From NCBI RefSeq assembly GCF_020523925.1, contig NZ_JAJAPW010000003.1, forward strand, positions 186,001 to 250,000: DNA of 64,000 nucleotides, read 5' to 3'. Numbering within the stretch: position 1 is the first letter of the stretch; the number at the start of each line of letters is the position of its first letter. Below, piece by piece: positions 33,898-43,432 of the stretch. The notes beneath the pieces were generated by a model. That model had not been told where the DNA came from and did not search any database. It saw nothing but the letters and a program-made list of their open reading frames with translations. Both the position numbers and the translations under genes were made by a program. This DNA comes from Neotamlana laminarinivorans (GTDB taxonomy: Bacteria > Bacteroidota > Bacteroidia > Flavobacteriales > Flavobacteriaceae).

Positions 33898-33934
33898 CAA
33901 ATATATAAAATTTTATTATGCATGCATAATAAAA
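33898..33934 (-). promoter_or_regulatory. marR-fad promoter with 24-bp palindromic operator
   Basis: A perfect 24-bp palindrome centred on GCATGC (33911-33934; half-site TTTTATTATGCA) lies 5 nt upstream of TATATTTG (minus strand 33905-33898), a full -7 match. The operator therefore covers the -33 region. Predicted start of transcription about 33893; marR starts at 33877. Confidence 0.85.
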
Positions 33935-33956
33935 ACAGTTAAAAATTAGTCAAAAA

Positions 33957-33984
33957 AAACACCGCTTTTTTGGTAGCGGTGTTT
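33957..33984 (-). terminator. Terminator after the acyl-CoA ligase gene
   Basis: AAACACCGCT (33957-33966) and AGCGGTGTTT (33975-33984) form a 10-bp perfect stem. On the minus strand it is followed by a T run. It ends the transcript of the ligase at 33992-35764. Confidence 0.85.
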
Positions 33985-33991
33985 TTGTTAA

Positions 33992-35764
33992 TTAGGGTCT
34001 GTATATTTTTTCAATAAGGTCGTGATGCATATTTTTAATTACATCTCTTTTCATTTTCATTGTTGGTGTAAGGTGCCCGGAATCAATAGACCAAACTTGA
34101 GGTGTAAGTTCGAACTTTTTTATTTGTTCCCATCTGCCAAACTTGGCATTACATGTATCAATTTCGTTTTGTATTCTCTCCTTTATGATATCAGAATTTG
34201 CAATTTCGGTTTCGGTTAAGCCAACATTTACGTTTTTATGCTGTATCCATTCTTTAACAAATTCAAAATTTGGTTGTATTAGGGCTGCTGGCATTTTTTC
34301 GCCTTCGCCTATAACCATAATTTGTTCTATAAAGCGAGATTGTTTCAATTCGTTTTCTAAAAGCGTTGGAATAATATACTTCCCTCCAGAGGTTTTAAAC
34401 ATTTCCTTTTTACGCCCCGTAATTTTTAAAAATCCTTCAGCATCTAATTCACCTTTATCTCCAGTATGAAAGTAATCGCCCGTCATTACACTAGCGGTTT
34501 TTTCATCATCTTTGTAATAACCCATCATTACGTTGGGTCCTTTTATTAAAATCTCGCCATCTTCTGCAATTTTAACTTCGACATTACGTATAGGTTTACC
34601 AACGGTTCCAACTTTAAAGCTGTTTTCGCGGTACATACCAACAGCAATTACAGGAGAGGTTTCTGTTAAACCGTAGCCTTCCATAACTCTCATACCCGCA
34701 GCACAAAAAATTCTAGATAGTCTTGGTTGTAAAGCAGCACTACCCGAAACCATGGTGTGTAAGTCTCCTCCTAGAGCTTCACGCCATTTACTAAATATTA
34801 ATTTATTGGCAATTTTTAATTTAAACTCGTACCAAGCGCCGTTTTTTTGATATGGCTCCCATTGTTCGCCGAGTTTTACTGCCCAAAAAAATAAAGCTTT
34901 TTTTATGCCTGTAAGTTCTGCAGCTTTAGCCATAATTTTATCGTATACCTTTTCTAAAAGCCGTGGTACAACACTCATTAAATTAGGCTTAATTTCTTTA
35001 GCATTTTCACCAATTTTATCAATAGCTTCAGCAAAGTATATGGATAGTCCAGCGTATTGGTATATGTAAATTAGTACGCGCTCAAAGATATGGCAAATTG
35101 GTAAGAAACTTAAAACTCTATTTTGGTTGTGGTTAAGCGGTAACCTTGGGTAACTATCAAGGGCGTTACTGGTAATATTCCAATGCGATAACATAACGCC
35201 TTTTGGTTTACCTGTGGTTCCTGATGTGTAAATTATAGTAGCTAAATCTTCCTGTTTAACGTCTTTTTTTCTAGCCTCAACTTCATTTTGGTTACTTTCG
35301 TCTTTTCCTAATTCGAATAATTCGGAGTAATGTTTACAGCCTTCAATATGGTCAAAACTATAAACGTCTTTTAATTTAGTGTTTGCTTTTACTTTATTTA
35401 CTTTTTCTAGAACCTCCTTGTCTGAAACGAAGCAATATATAGATTCACTATGATTTAAAATATACTCATAATCTTCAGCAGAAATAGTTGGGTAAATTGG
35501 AACATTCTGTGCACCCAATTGCAATACACCAATATCCATAATGTTCCATTCAGTTCTATTTGAGGTAGAAATTACAGCTATTTTATCATTTTTATTAACT
35601 CCTAACCTAAGTAAGGCTCTACTTACTGCATTAGCTTTATCTATATATTCTTGTGTAGATGTTTTAATCCATTTACCATTATATTTTGTTACCAAAGCGG
35701 CATCGGTCGGGTTGTTTTCCAGTTGGTGATATGGAAAATCAAAAAGTCTTTTTAGTTCAGTCAT
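33992..35764 (-). CDS. Long-chain acyl-CoA synthetase (AMP-binding)
   Basis: 590 aa. AMP motif TIIYTSGTTGKPKGVMLSH (about residues 176-194), GYGLTETSPVIAV, TGDKGELDAEGFLKITGRKKEMFKTSGGKYI with the catalytic hinge. It activates fatty acids to acyl-CoA, feeding the beta-oxidation operon downstream. Length and motifs match the FAA1-like long-chain class. It has its own terminator, so is not part of the marR operon; no copy of the MarR palindrome was seen upstream of it. Confidence 0.93.
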   Translation of the reverse strand: MTELKRLFDFPYHQLENNPTDAALVTKYNGKWIKTSTQEYIDKANAVSRALLRLGVNKNDKIAVISTSNRTEWNIMDIGVLQLGAQNVPIYPTISAEDYEYILNHSESIYCFVSDKEVLEKVNKVKANTKLKDVYSFDHIEGCKHYSELFELGKDESNQNEVEARKKDVKQEDLATIIYTSGTTGKPKGVMLSHWNITSNALDSYPRLPLNHNQNRVLSFLPICHIFERVLIYIYQYAGLSIYFAEAIDKIGENAKEIKPNLMSVVPRLLEKVYDKIMAKAAELTGIKKALFFWAVKLGEQWEPYQKNGAWYEFKLKIANKLIFSKWREALGGDLHTMVSGSAALQPRLSRIFCAAGMRVMEGYGLTETSPVIAVGMYRENSFKVGTVGKPIRNVEVKIAEDGEILIKGPNVMMGYYKDDEKTASVMTGDYFHTGDKGELDAEGFLKITGRKKEMFKTSGGKYIIPTLLENELKQSRFIEQIMVIGEGEKMPAALIQPNFEFVKEWIQHKNVNVGLTETEIANSDIIKERIQNEIDTCNAKFGRWEQIKKFELTPQVWSIDSGHLTPTMKMKRDVIKNMHHDLIEKIYRP

Positions 35765-35949
35765 TTATATCTATTAATCAGGGGTTGCAAAATATAAAAA
35801 TTATACCAAATAAAACAAGTTAAAAATTTAATAATTTGTTAATATAAGTTGTGTTTTTATGTTTTAACGATAAAATAGGTGTATTATAACTAGTAATATG
35901 TTAAAATTAAAGACGGTTTTAATCAAAAATCAACAAATAATTTCTAATA

Positions 35950-35992
35950 TGATAAATGTCAGTTAAATATTCGTTGTTCGATAGTAATTTTG
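35950..35992 (+). promoter_or_regulatory. pflB promoter: FNR-type box plus TAnnTTTG box
   Basis: TGATAAATGTCA at 35950-35961 is followed after exactly 23 nt by TAATTTTG (35985-35992), a full -7 match. Predicted start of transcription about 35997. This decides the translation start: an ATG at 35956 lies inside the box, upstream of the transcription start, so the ATG at 36022 must be used. Confidence 0.8.
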
Positions 35993-36021
35993 AACCAGTT
36001 AATCAACAAATAATTTTTATT

Positions 36022-38247
36022 ATGGTAGTTAAAGAGTTTAAAAGCGGAACATGGATTAATACAATTGATGTAAGAGATTTTGTTATAAATAACGTTACAT
36101 CTTATTATGGAGATGACACCTTTTTAGTTGGAGCAAGTGAAAGAACAAAAAGGCTTTGGGAGGTTTGTTTACAAGCTACTAAAGAAGAACGACAAAATAA
36201 CGGTTTAAGATCTGTAGATACAGAAACGATATCGGGTGTAAATAATTTTGAAGCAGGTTATATAGATAAAGAAAATGAAGTAATTGTAGGTTTGCAAACC
36301 GATGAGCTTTTAAAGCGTGCTATGAAACCATTTGGAGGTTTTAAGGTTGTGCAAAAAGCTTTGAGCGAACATGGCTTAGTTGCTAGCGATACGGTATCAG
36401 AGTTGTTTTCAAAATATGTAAAATCTCATAACGATGGTGTGTTTTCTGCCTATAATGCGGAGATTAGAAAATTCCGTTCTTTAGGTCTTTTAACAGGATT
36501 ACCAGATAACTATGCTCGTGGTAGAATTATTGGCGATTATCGTAGAATAGCGCTTTATGGTATAGATAGGTTGATTGAAGTAAAAAAATCAGATAAAGCT
36601 ACTATTACTGGGCCAATGACAGATGCTGTAATTCGTTTACGCGAAGAAGTTTCAGACCAAATTAAAGCGTTGCAAGAAATTGTAGAAATGGGAGCTAAAT
36701 ATGGTTTAGATTTATCCCGACCAGCAGAAAATGCACGTGAAGCTGTGCAATGGACTTATATGGGGTATTTAGCAGCGGTAAAAGAGCAAGACGGCGCAGC
36801 TATGTCTTTAGGTAATGTTTCTACATTTTTAGATATTTATATTCAAAATGATTTAGAAGAAGGATTAATAACAGAGGTTGAAGCACAAGAATATATAGAT
36901 CAGTTTGTAATGAAACTTCGTATGGTGCGCCATTTAAGAATGAGTGCATACGACGAAATTTTTGCAGGAGATCCAACTTGGGTAACCGAAGCCATTGGAG
37001 GCATGTTTGAAGATGGTAGAACAAAAGTTACTAAAACATCATTCCGTTTTTTAAACACACTATATAACTTAGGACCATCACCAGAGCCAAATATTACTAT
37101 TCTTTGGTCTCAAAATTTACCAGAAAATTTTAAAAAGTATTGTGCAAAAGTAGCTATAGATACCTCATCAATTCAATTTGAAAACGATGATATGATGCGT
37201 ACCTTAAGAGGATCAGACGATTATGGTATTGCCTGTTGTGTGTCTTATCAAGCTTTAGGAAAACAAATTCAATTTTTTGGAGCCAGAACAAATTTAGCAA
37301 AAACACTGTTACTTGCAATTAATGGTGGGCGTTGCGAAAATACAGGTACCAAAATGGTTGATGGTATAGCACCTATGGAAGATGAGTATTTAGATTTTAA
37401 CAAAGTAATGTCTAATTTTAAAGTTGCCATGAAAGAAGTGGCTCGAGTGTATAACGATTCTATGAATATTATTCACTACATGCACGATAAATACTATTAC
37501 GAAAAAGCTCAAATGGCTTTAATTGATACCAATCCAGATATAAATATTGCTTACGGTATTGCTGGTTTATCAATTGTAGCAGATTCATTGTCTGCTATTA
37601 AATACGCTAAAGTTAAACCTATAAGAAATGAAGAAGGTTTAACTGTAGATTTTAAAATTGAAGGCGATTTCCCTAAATATGGAAACGATGATGATAGAGT
37701 AGATGTATTTGCTCATGATGCTGTAGCAGATTTTAATAAAGAATTAAGTGCATTACCAGTGTATAAAAATGCAGCACCAACGCTATCTGTATTAACCATA
37801 ACGTCAAATGTGGTTTATGGTAAAAAAACAGGAGCAACTCCAGATGGACGCCCAAAAGGTGTACCATTTGCACCAGGAGCTAATCCAATGCATGGTCGCG
37901 ATACTAATGGAGCAATAGCATCATTAAATTCTGTAGCTAAAATTGATTATGAAGATTCTCAAGATGGTATTTCAAATACATTTTCTATAGTTCCAAAATC
38001 TCTTGGAGCTTCAGAAGCCGATAGAATATCAAACTTAACAACGATGTTAGATGGATATTTTAGTAGAAATGCTCAGCATTTAAATGTAAATGTTTTAAAT
38101 AAAGAAACGTTGATAGATGCTATGGAAAATCCAGAAAATTACCCACAGTTAACTATTAGAGTTTCAGGATATGCTGTAAACTTTATCAGATTAACTAAAG
38201 AACAACAGCAAGAGGTAATTACAAGGTCTTTTCACCAATCTATGTAA
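36022..38247 (+). CDS. pflB: Pyruvate formate-lyase (formate C-acetyltransferase)
   Basis: 741 aa from the ATG at 36022 ([20 protein letters not shown]), chosen because it lies just after the predicted transcription start and matches the usual PFL N-terminus. The active-site pair C405-C406 ([11 protein letters not shown]) and the glycyl radical site G716 in RVSGYAVNF are intact. The [11 protein letters not shown] and [22 protein letters not shown] segments are typical of true PFL rather than glycerol or choline lyases. It splits pyruvate with CoA into acetyl-CoA and formate under anoxia. pflA follows 48 nt later. Confidence 0.96.
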   Translation: MVVKEFKSGTWINTIDVRDFVINNVTSYYGDDTFLVGASERTKRLWEVCLQATKEERQNNGLRSVDTETISGVNNFEAGYIDKENEVIVGLQTDELLKRAMKPFGGFKVVQKALSEHGLVASDTVSELFSKYVKSHNDGVFSAYNAEIRKFRSLGLLTGLPDNYARGRIIGDYRRIALYGIDRLIEVKKSDKATITGPMTDAVIRLREEVSDQIKALQEIVEMGAKYGLDLSRPAENAREAVQWTYMGYLAAVKEQDGAAMSLGNVSTFLDIYIQNDLEEGLITEVEAQEYIDQFVMKLRMVRHLRMSAYDEIFAGDPTWVTEAIGGMFEDGRTKVTKTSFRFLNTLYNLGPSPEPNITILWSQNLPENFKKYCAKVAIDTSSIQFENDDMMRTLRGSDDYGIACCVSYQALGKQIQFFGARTNLAKTLLLAINGGRCENTGTKMVDGIAPMEDEYLDFNKVMSNFKVAMKEVARVYNDSMNIIHYMHDKYYYEKAQMALIDTNPDINIAYGIAGLSIVADSLSAIKYAKVKPIRNEEGLTVDFKIEGDFPKYGNDDDRVDVFAHDAVADFNKELSALPVYKNAAPTLSVLTITSNVVYGKKTGATPDGRPKGVPFAPGANPMHGRDTNGAIASLNSVAKIDYEDSQDGISNTFSIVPKSLGASEADRISNLTTMLDGYFSRNAQHLNVNVLNKETLIDAMENPENYPQLTIRVSGYAVNFIRLTKEQQQEVITRSFHQSM

Positions 38248-38279
38248 TTCAAATAAACTAAAATTAGTCACTAAAATTT

Positions 38280-38312
38280 AGAACATCCATAACATATGTT
38301 TGTGGGTGTTCT
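38280..38312 (+). promoter_or_regulatory. Hairpin between pflB and pflA with the pflA start codon in its loop
   Basis: AGAACATCCA (38280-38289) pairs with TGGGTGTTCT (38303-38312, one G-U). The loop contains the self-complementary AACATATGTT, whose ATG (38296-38298) is the proposed pflA start. No T run follows on the plus strand, so it is not a terminator. It may lower pflA translation relative to pflB or mark an RNA processing site. Confidence 0.5.
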
Positions 38313-39081
38313 AATTAAAAAAAAGTTCGTTATTAAAACTTCAGAAAACACATTACGAGTTCATTCTATAGAATCGTTCGGTACTCATGATGGTCCAGGA
38401 ATTCGAATGGTGGTTTTTTTGCAGGGATGTAAATTAAAATGCTTGTATTGCCACAATCCGGACACCATAGATACGCACGGAGGTAAAGAATATGCAATTG
38501 AAAATTTAGTTGAAAGAGCTGTAAAAATGAAATCTTACTTTGGTAAAGATGGTGGTGTTACAGTGTCTGGAGGAGAACCCTTATTACAATCAAAAGAATT
38601 GGTTCATTTCTTTAAAAGATTAAAAGAAGAAGGAATACATACAAATATTGATACTAACGGAAGGTTGTTAAACCATTACGCTGAAGAATTGTTAGATGAC
38701 TATGCCGATTTGATTATGTTAGATATAAAGCATATGCGAGAAGATGGTTACCATATGATTACGGGGCAGAAAAATAAAGAAACCACATTTAATCTGGCAA
38801 AATATAGAGAAGCATCTGGTAAACCCATGTGGTTACGTTATGTTTTAATTCCAGAAATAACCAACAAGCCAGAGTTGTTACACGAAATGGGATCTTATTT
38901 TAAAGATTATAAAACTATTGAAAAAATAGAGCTTCAACCGTATCATAAACTAGGTATTCACAAATGGGAAGCGTTAGGATGGGATTATAAACTTAAAGAT
39001 GCCAGGGAGAATACACCAGAAGAAATTAATCAGGCGGTACATATTTTAAAACAATATTTTAAAGAAGTAAAAACAAACTAA
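38296..39081 (+). CDS. pflA: Pyruvate formate-lyase activating enzyme
   Basis: 261 aa. Radical-SAM motif C45-x3-C49-x2-C52 (GCKLKCLYCHN), followed by GGVTVSGGEPLLQ (SAM) and LDIKHM. N-terminal IESFGTHDGPGIR is the typical activase start, about 20 residues in, so the true start could be a later non-ATG codon; the ATG at 38296 is the only clear one. It generates the glycyl radical on PflB. Downstream of pflB, in operon with it. Confidence 0.94.
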   Translation: MFVGVLIKKKFVIKTSENTLRVHSIESFGTHDGPGIRMVVFLQGCKLKCLYCHNPDTIDTHGGKEYAIENLVERAVKMKSYFGKDGGVTVSGGEPLLQSKELVHFFKRLKEEGIHTNIDTNGRLLNHYAEELLDDYADLIMLDIKHMREDGYHMITGQKNKETTFNLAKYREASGKPMWLRYVLIPEITNKPELLHEMGSYFKDYKTIEKIELQPYHKLGIHKWEALGWDYKLKDARENTPEEINQAVHILKQYFKEVKTN

Positions 39082-39138
39082 AAAATACATTTTCTTTTCA
39101 TAATAAAGTCTTTTAAAAATTAATGGACAAATTGTATA

Positions 39139-40641
39139 ATGAAAACATACAGAGAACAACATAAACCAGCTTCAGAATTTGCAAATAGATCAGATTATCT
39201 AGATCATGAGTTGCAAATAATGAAACCCAAACGATTTAGATTAAATTTTCCAGGACGAGATTTTAGATTTGAATGGGAAGATTTGGTGCCAGCATTAGCA
39301 GGAACTTTAGGTATAGTTGCCATGTACTCCTCTGTAATGATGGCTTGGGCAGAAGGTTTAACCTCAGCATGGGATCATATTACACTAGGAAAAGAATTTG
39401 CAATTGAAGTTTCTCGAGTAGAAATGATAATTCCTACTATTTTGTTTGTCATTTTTGCTTCGGGTTTTTTTAATCCAAGAGCCAATTTAGCAGGAAACCA
39501 CGGGCCAATGATTCCTTTAATAGCAAGTATAGCTATAGCTGGTGCACATCCGTTAGCGTTAGCTGTTTTAATAGGTGTTTTTGGGCTTTTGCTGAGTGTG
39601 TTTAAAGGTGGTTCTCGATTAGTAAATTTAACAAGTAAAGGTGTAGCAGGAGGATTATTAATATTTCTAGGTTTCACAGGTGCGTTAGGGCAAATTACTA
39701 CAATACAATCGTGGGGTAAAGGTCTTGAGTCTAGCACAGTTCAGCTTGGTTCTTTGGGGTTTTTAGGATTAATAATCCTTGCTGTTACCGTTATTTTATA
39801 TAGTTTTTTAGCAAGAATAGATAAGCGTTGGTTAGCTATTCCAGCATGTGCTGTTACCGCGTTATTAATAGCTTTAATAGGAGGAGCAGGTTTCGATTTG
39901 CAGTTTACAACACAAATGGGTTTGCCTAATTTAAATCCAGTCCACTGGTGGGGAAGTACAGACGAAGGGTGGATGCTAGGTTTGCCTAATTCAGAACATT
40001 TCATAGCATCATTACCTTTTGCCATTTTAGCAGTAGCGATGTGGTCGCCAGATTTTTTAGGACACAGAATTTTTCAAGAAATGAATTATCCTAAAAAAAC
40101 AGAAAAGGTTTTAATGGATGTCGATGATACTATGAGTATGTGTTCTTTAAGGCAAATGGTTGGTACAGCAGTTGGTGGTGGTAATATAACATCGTCTTGG
40201 GGAACATACATGATTCCTGCAGCTATTGCAAAAAGGCCAATTCCGGCCGGAGCCATTTTATTAGGGGTTATGGTTTTAGGTGTTGCTATTTTAGGAAGTC
40301 CAATGGATGTTGCAGTATGGCCACCAGTAAGATGCATAGCGTTATTAGTTGGTGTGTTTTTACCAATGATTGAAGCAGGTGTACAAATGATAAAAAGAAG
40401 TGCTTGTGCACAGGCTGCCGGAATATGCATATTCACAGCAATGGTTACAAATCCGGTATTAGCTTGGGCATTGGCTATGTTTTTAGATAATAATGGTTTA
40501 ATAGGAGATAAAGAACGCGCAAATAAGCTTTCTGTAAGAGATAAGTTAATAATTCCGCTAAGTATTTTAGCAATTTGTATAACAGCAATTTTAACAGTAG
40601 GTATGTTACATAATACATACGGGATACAAGCGCTGTTTTAA
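39139..40641 (+). CDS. DUF3360-type multi-TM membrane protein, probable transporter
   Basis: 500 aa with about 11-13 hydrophobic segments. N-terminus YREQHKPASEFANRSDYLDHELQIMKP is the start I associate with the DUF3360 family; WWGSTDEGWMLGLPNSEHF, GTAVGGGNITSSWGTYMIPAA and AVWPPVRCIALLVGVFLP are further conserved segments. Its shape is like that of SLC26/uracil-permease (NCS2) folds. No substrate is known. It lies 57 nt after pflA without a visible terminator between, and ends at a strong terminator, so pflB-pflA-DUF3360 is one operon. Formate or another fermentation acid is a plausible cargo (inference). Confidence 0.75.
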   Translation: MKTYREQHKPASEFANRSDYLDHELQIMKPKRFRLNFPGRDFRFEWEDLVPALAGTLGIVAMYSSVMMAWAEGLTSAWDHITLGKEFAIEVSRVEMIIPTILFVIFASGFFNPRANLAGNHGPMIPLIASIAIAGAHPLALAVLIGVFGLLLSVFKGGSRLVNLTSKGVAGGLLIFLGFTGALGQITTIQSWGKGLESSTVQLGSLGFLGLIILAVTVILYSFLARIDKRWLAIPACAVTALLIALIGGAGFDLQFTTQMGLPNLNPVHWWGSTDEGWMLGLPNSEHFIASLPFAILAVAMWSPDFLGHRIFQEMNYPKKTEKVLMDVDDTMSMCSLRQMVGTAVGGGNITSSWGTYMIPAAIAKRPIPAGAILLGVMVLGVAILGSPMDVAVWPPVRCIALLVGVFLPMIEAGVQMIKRSACAQAAGICIFTAMVTNPVLAWALAMFLDNNGLIGDKERANKLSVRDKLIIPLSILAICITAILTVGMLHNTYGIQALF

Positions 40642-40694
40642 AGAAAAGTTTATAATTGGTTAATTATAAAGTTTAGTTGTAATTTTTTGTTGAT

Positions 40695-40739
40695 AAAACC
40701 TCGAGGTTTAAAATGATAAACTTCGGGGTTTTTATTTTA
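40695..40739 (+). terminator. Rho-independent terminator of the pfl operon
   Basis: AAAACCTCGAGGTTTA (40695-40710) pairs with TAAACTTCGGGGTTTT (40717-40732, with G-U pairs) around the loop AAATGA, followed by a T-rich tract. Confidence 0.85.
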
Positions 40740-40811
40740 TAGTTTTAAATGAAATATTAATACTTAGTATGTTCCTGTTTGGTGCATTTATGTGAAAAAA
40801 GATAGGTTAAT

Positions 40812-43094
40812 CTATCCTAATTTTTTTAGAAACTTTCGTTTGTCGGTAAGTATATTTTCTATAATAGTTTGTTTAAATAAATCAATATCGTAAGGTTTTA
40901 AAACAATATCATTCATGCCACATTCAAAAATTTGATGTTTTTGTGATTCAATTTCAACTGCTGTAAGAGCAACAATAGGTGTTGTGTTGTTAAAAACTCT
41001 AATTTCTTTGGTGGCTTCAATTCCATTTTTCACAGGCATATTTATATCCATTAATATTAAATCATAATAAGAGTTTCTTACCATATATACTGCTTCTTCT
41101 CCATTTTTTGCTATGTCGCTATTTACATTTTCACTATTTAAAACTTTTTTAGTTACTACCTGATTAATACGATTATCTTCAACAATAAGTATTCGTTTTT
41201 GAGCTAGTTGTGTCGTGTCTGTTTTTTTTATTTTTTCATGTTGTTCAACAACTTTGAAAGATAAATTAAAGTTGAATGTAGTGCCTTTTCCTACTTCGCT
41301 TTCTACACTAATAGAGCTACCAGATTGATTTAATAATTTTTTTACAATAGGAAGCCCTAGTCCTGTGCCTTGATATCTGTTGTTTGATGAGTTTATTTGT
41401 GTAAATTCATTAAATATACCTTTTAGTTTATTTTCTTCAATACCTGGACCAGTATCTTTAATGGTAAAACTCAATTCTACTATATTGTTATTATTACTAT
41501 TTGTATTTACAATTATCTCTATTGTACCATCTTCTGTAAATTTACATGCGTTACCTATAAGATTCATTAGTATTTGTGATAACATGACAGAGTTGCCTTT
41601 TAGAAACTCTGGTGAATTTTCACTAATTGAAATACGAATATCGTTTCCGTGTTGTAGTTTTATGTATTCAAATGAAAATATAATAGTATTTATTAATTCT
41701 TTTAAATTAAAAACGGTTTCTTCTTTATTAAAACTTTTATTATCTATTTTATTCATTTGTAGCAAATCATTTATTAGTGCCAATAAATAATTAGCTGAAA
41801 ATTTAAGAGATTTTAAATCCTTTTCATGGTTTTTAAGTTCTTCATTCTCCATTAAAATACTACTGAGCCCAATTACACCATAGAGAGGTGTGCGGAGTTC
41901 GTGGCTTACCGTAGCAAAAAATTTCTCTTTAGATTTAGCAAGTTTTTCGCTTTCTTCTTTAGCAATTAAGTACTGTTTGTTCTTTTCTTTAAGGTCTTTA
42001 ACAAGTACTTTCTTTTTTTTATGTGCAAAATATGTATTTACTAGAATTATTGTTAGAAATAAACCAATACCTGCAATAAAAATTAAAAGAATATTTTTAC
42101 GTTCTGCTTTTTGTATTAAAAGTTTTTCTTCAAGTTCTTTGGCTTTAATTTGGTCTTTATAGCGCTCAATATTAATTTTTGCAGATACAGCATCGGTTAT
42201 GTTTTTAGCTATATCGTTGTCTTTTTTTTCGCTATAAATTTGTAGTTTTTTATTAATATCGTAAAGTCCTTTGTAGTCTTTTTTCATCTCAAGGGCTTCC
42301 TTATAGCCTTCATAACCTTCAATTAAAGCTTCAACATACTCTGTGTTTTCGCATATGGCTATGGTTTGTTCGAATTTTTCAATGGCCTTGTCTGGCTCAT
42401 TTATTAATAAGTACATGCGACCATAATTATGTAAGTGACTGGCTTTGTAATGTGGAGGGTTTCCTATTTTATCTAAATATTCTTGAGTTTTTTTTATTTG
42501 ATGCCTCGAGCTATCTGGCATTTTTAACTCGTTAAATATTCTTGCTAAGTTATGGTGTATAATAAATAACCGTGATGTGTCTTTAAGTTTTTCGGCTATA
42601 TTAATACTCTGTCTGTATTTTTCTACAGTTTTATATTTGTACTTTGGATTGTAATAGTAAATGTTAGCTAGGTTTCCTATTGATTTTAAAATAGAGGAAC
42701 TATCGTTAGCTATTTTAGCTTCATCTAATGCTTTTAAAAATATTTTTTTTGCTCCAGCCGTATCATTAATGCGTAACATGGTGTTTCCAACTATTGTGCT
42801 TACTTCGCAAATGTATTTGCTATTTTTGCTCTTTTTTGAAAGATAAAGACCTTTTTCTGCATAAATTAAGGTTTCTACGTAATTGGATTTATAGTATTCT
42901 GTTGTCATCCAATTTACCATAGTTTCAACATGGTTAGATATTTCTGCTAATGTAGAATCTTTGGATATACTTGGTAAAACTTCAGATAAGCTCTTGCTTG
43001 TATTACTATTTTGGTTAGCCTGCTCAGACTGACCAAAAGAACAAATCCATAAAAAACAGGTTAATAATATTAATATTTTACTTTGATAATTCAT
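40812..43094 (-). CDS. TPR-containing hybrid sensor histidine kinase
   Basis: 760 aa. Signal peptide (about 1-22), periplasmic tetratricopeptide repeats (about 40-300, e.g. NYVETLIYAEKGLYLSKKS, ASHLHNYGRMYLLINEPDKAIEKFEQ), one TM (about 338-357) and a coiled coil. HisKA with ATVSHELRTPLYG, HATPase with GNACKFTEDG, DTGPGIE and GTGLGLPIVKK, then a C-terminal receiver with ILIVEDNRIN and DLILMDINMPV. No DNA-binding output domain, so it must pass the phosphate to another protein. This TPR-hybrid type is common in Flavobacteriaceae. No regulon partner lies beside it. Confidence 0.93.
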   Translation of the reverse strand: MNYQSKILILLTCFLWICSFGQSEQANQNSNTSKSLSEVLPSISKDSTLAEISNHVETMVNWMTTEYYKSNYVETLIYAEKGLYLSKKSKNSKYICEVSTIVGNTMLRINDTAGAKKIFLKALDEAKIANDSSSILKSIGNLANIYYYNPKYKYKTVEKYRQSINIAEKLKDTSRLFIIHHNLARIFNELKMPDSSRHQIKKTQEYLDKIGNPPHYKASHLHNYGRMYLLINEPDKAIEKFEQTIAICENTEYVEALIEGYEGYKEALEMKKDYKGLYDINKKLQIYSEKKDNDIAKNITDAVSAKINIERYKDQIKAKELEEKLLIQKAERKNILLIFIAGIGLFLTIILVNTYFAHKKKKVLVKDLKEKNKQYLIAKEESEKLAKSKEKFFATVSHELRTPLYGVIGLSSILMENEELKNHEKDLKSLKFSANYLLALINDLLQMNKIDNKSFNKEETVFNLKELINTIIFSFEYIKLQHGNDIRISISENSPEFLKGNSVMLSQILMNLIGNACKFTEDGTIEIIVNTNSNNNNIVELSFTIKDTGPGIEENKLKGIFNEFTQINSSNNRYQGTGLGLPIVKKLLNQSGSSISVESEVGKGTTFNFNLSFKVVEQHEKIKKTDTTQLAQKRILIVEDNRINQVVTKKVLNSENVNSDIAKNGEEAVYMVRNSYYDLILMDINMPVKNGIEATKEIRVFNNTTPIVALTAVEIESQKHQIFECGMNDIVLKPYDIDLFKQTIIENILTDKRKFLKKLG

Positions 43095-43432
43095 TCTGTG
43101 TTTAATAACTTACAGATATAAATATACAGTAATTATTCTCAAAATCAATGTTTTAACGTAATAATTGTGCTTTTTGTCGATAAAAAATCTATCAAAGTAT
43201 ATTTGTTTTATTTTTTGAAATAAAAAATAAAGGGGTTTAACCTTATATCTGTCTTACAGATGATGTTTATAAAGACTATCTGTTTTTGTTGAAAAAATGA
43301 AATTTTTATACCTAGATAAATTTAAGTTTTATTCTTTGTTTTATGTAGAGGGTTTCGTTTGATTCTTAAGAATGCAATATTGAATTCTATTATGTGATCT
43401 GTGCGGTGTTTAAGAATATTTTTTTTAAAATC
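43095..43432. other. Intergenic stretch upstream of the hybrid kinase
   Basis: No coding sequence with support was found. One perfect palindrome is visible: ATCTGT-CTT-ACAGAT at 43247-43261, about 153 nt upstream of the kinase start, possibly an operator. Confidence 0.4.

Noticed and set aside
35956-36021. Start of pflB at the ATG at 35956
   Set aside because: This ATG lies within the FNR-type box, upstream of the predicted transcription start, and gives an N-terminus unlike PFL.
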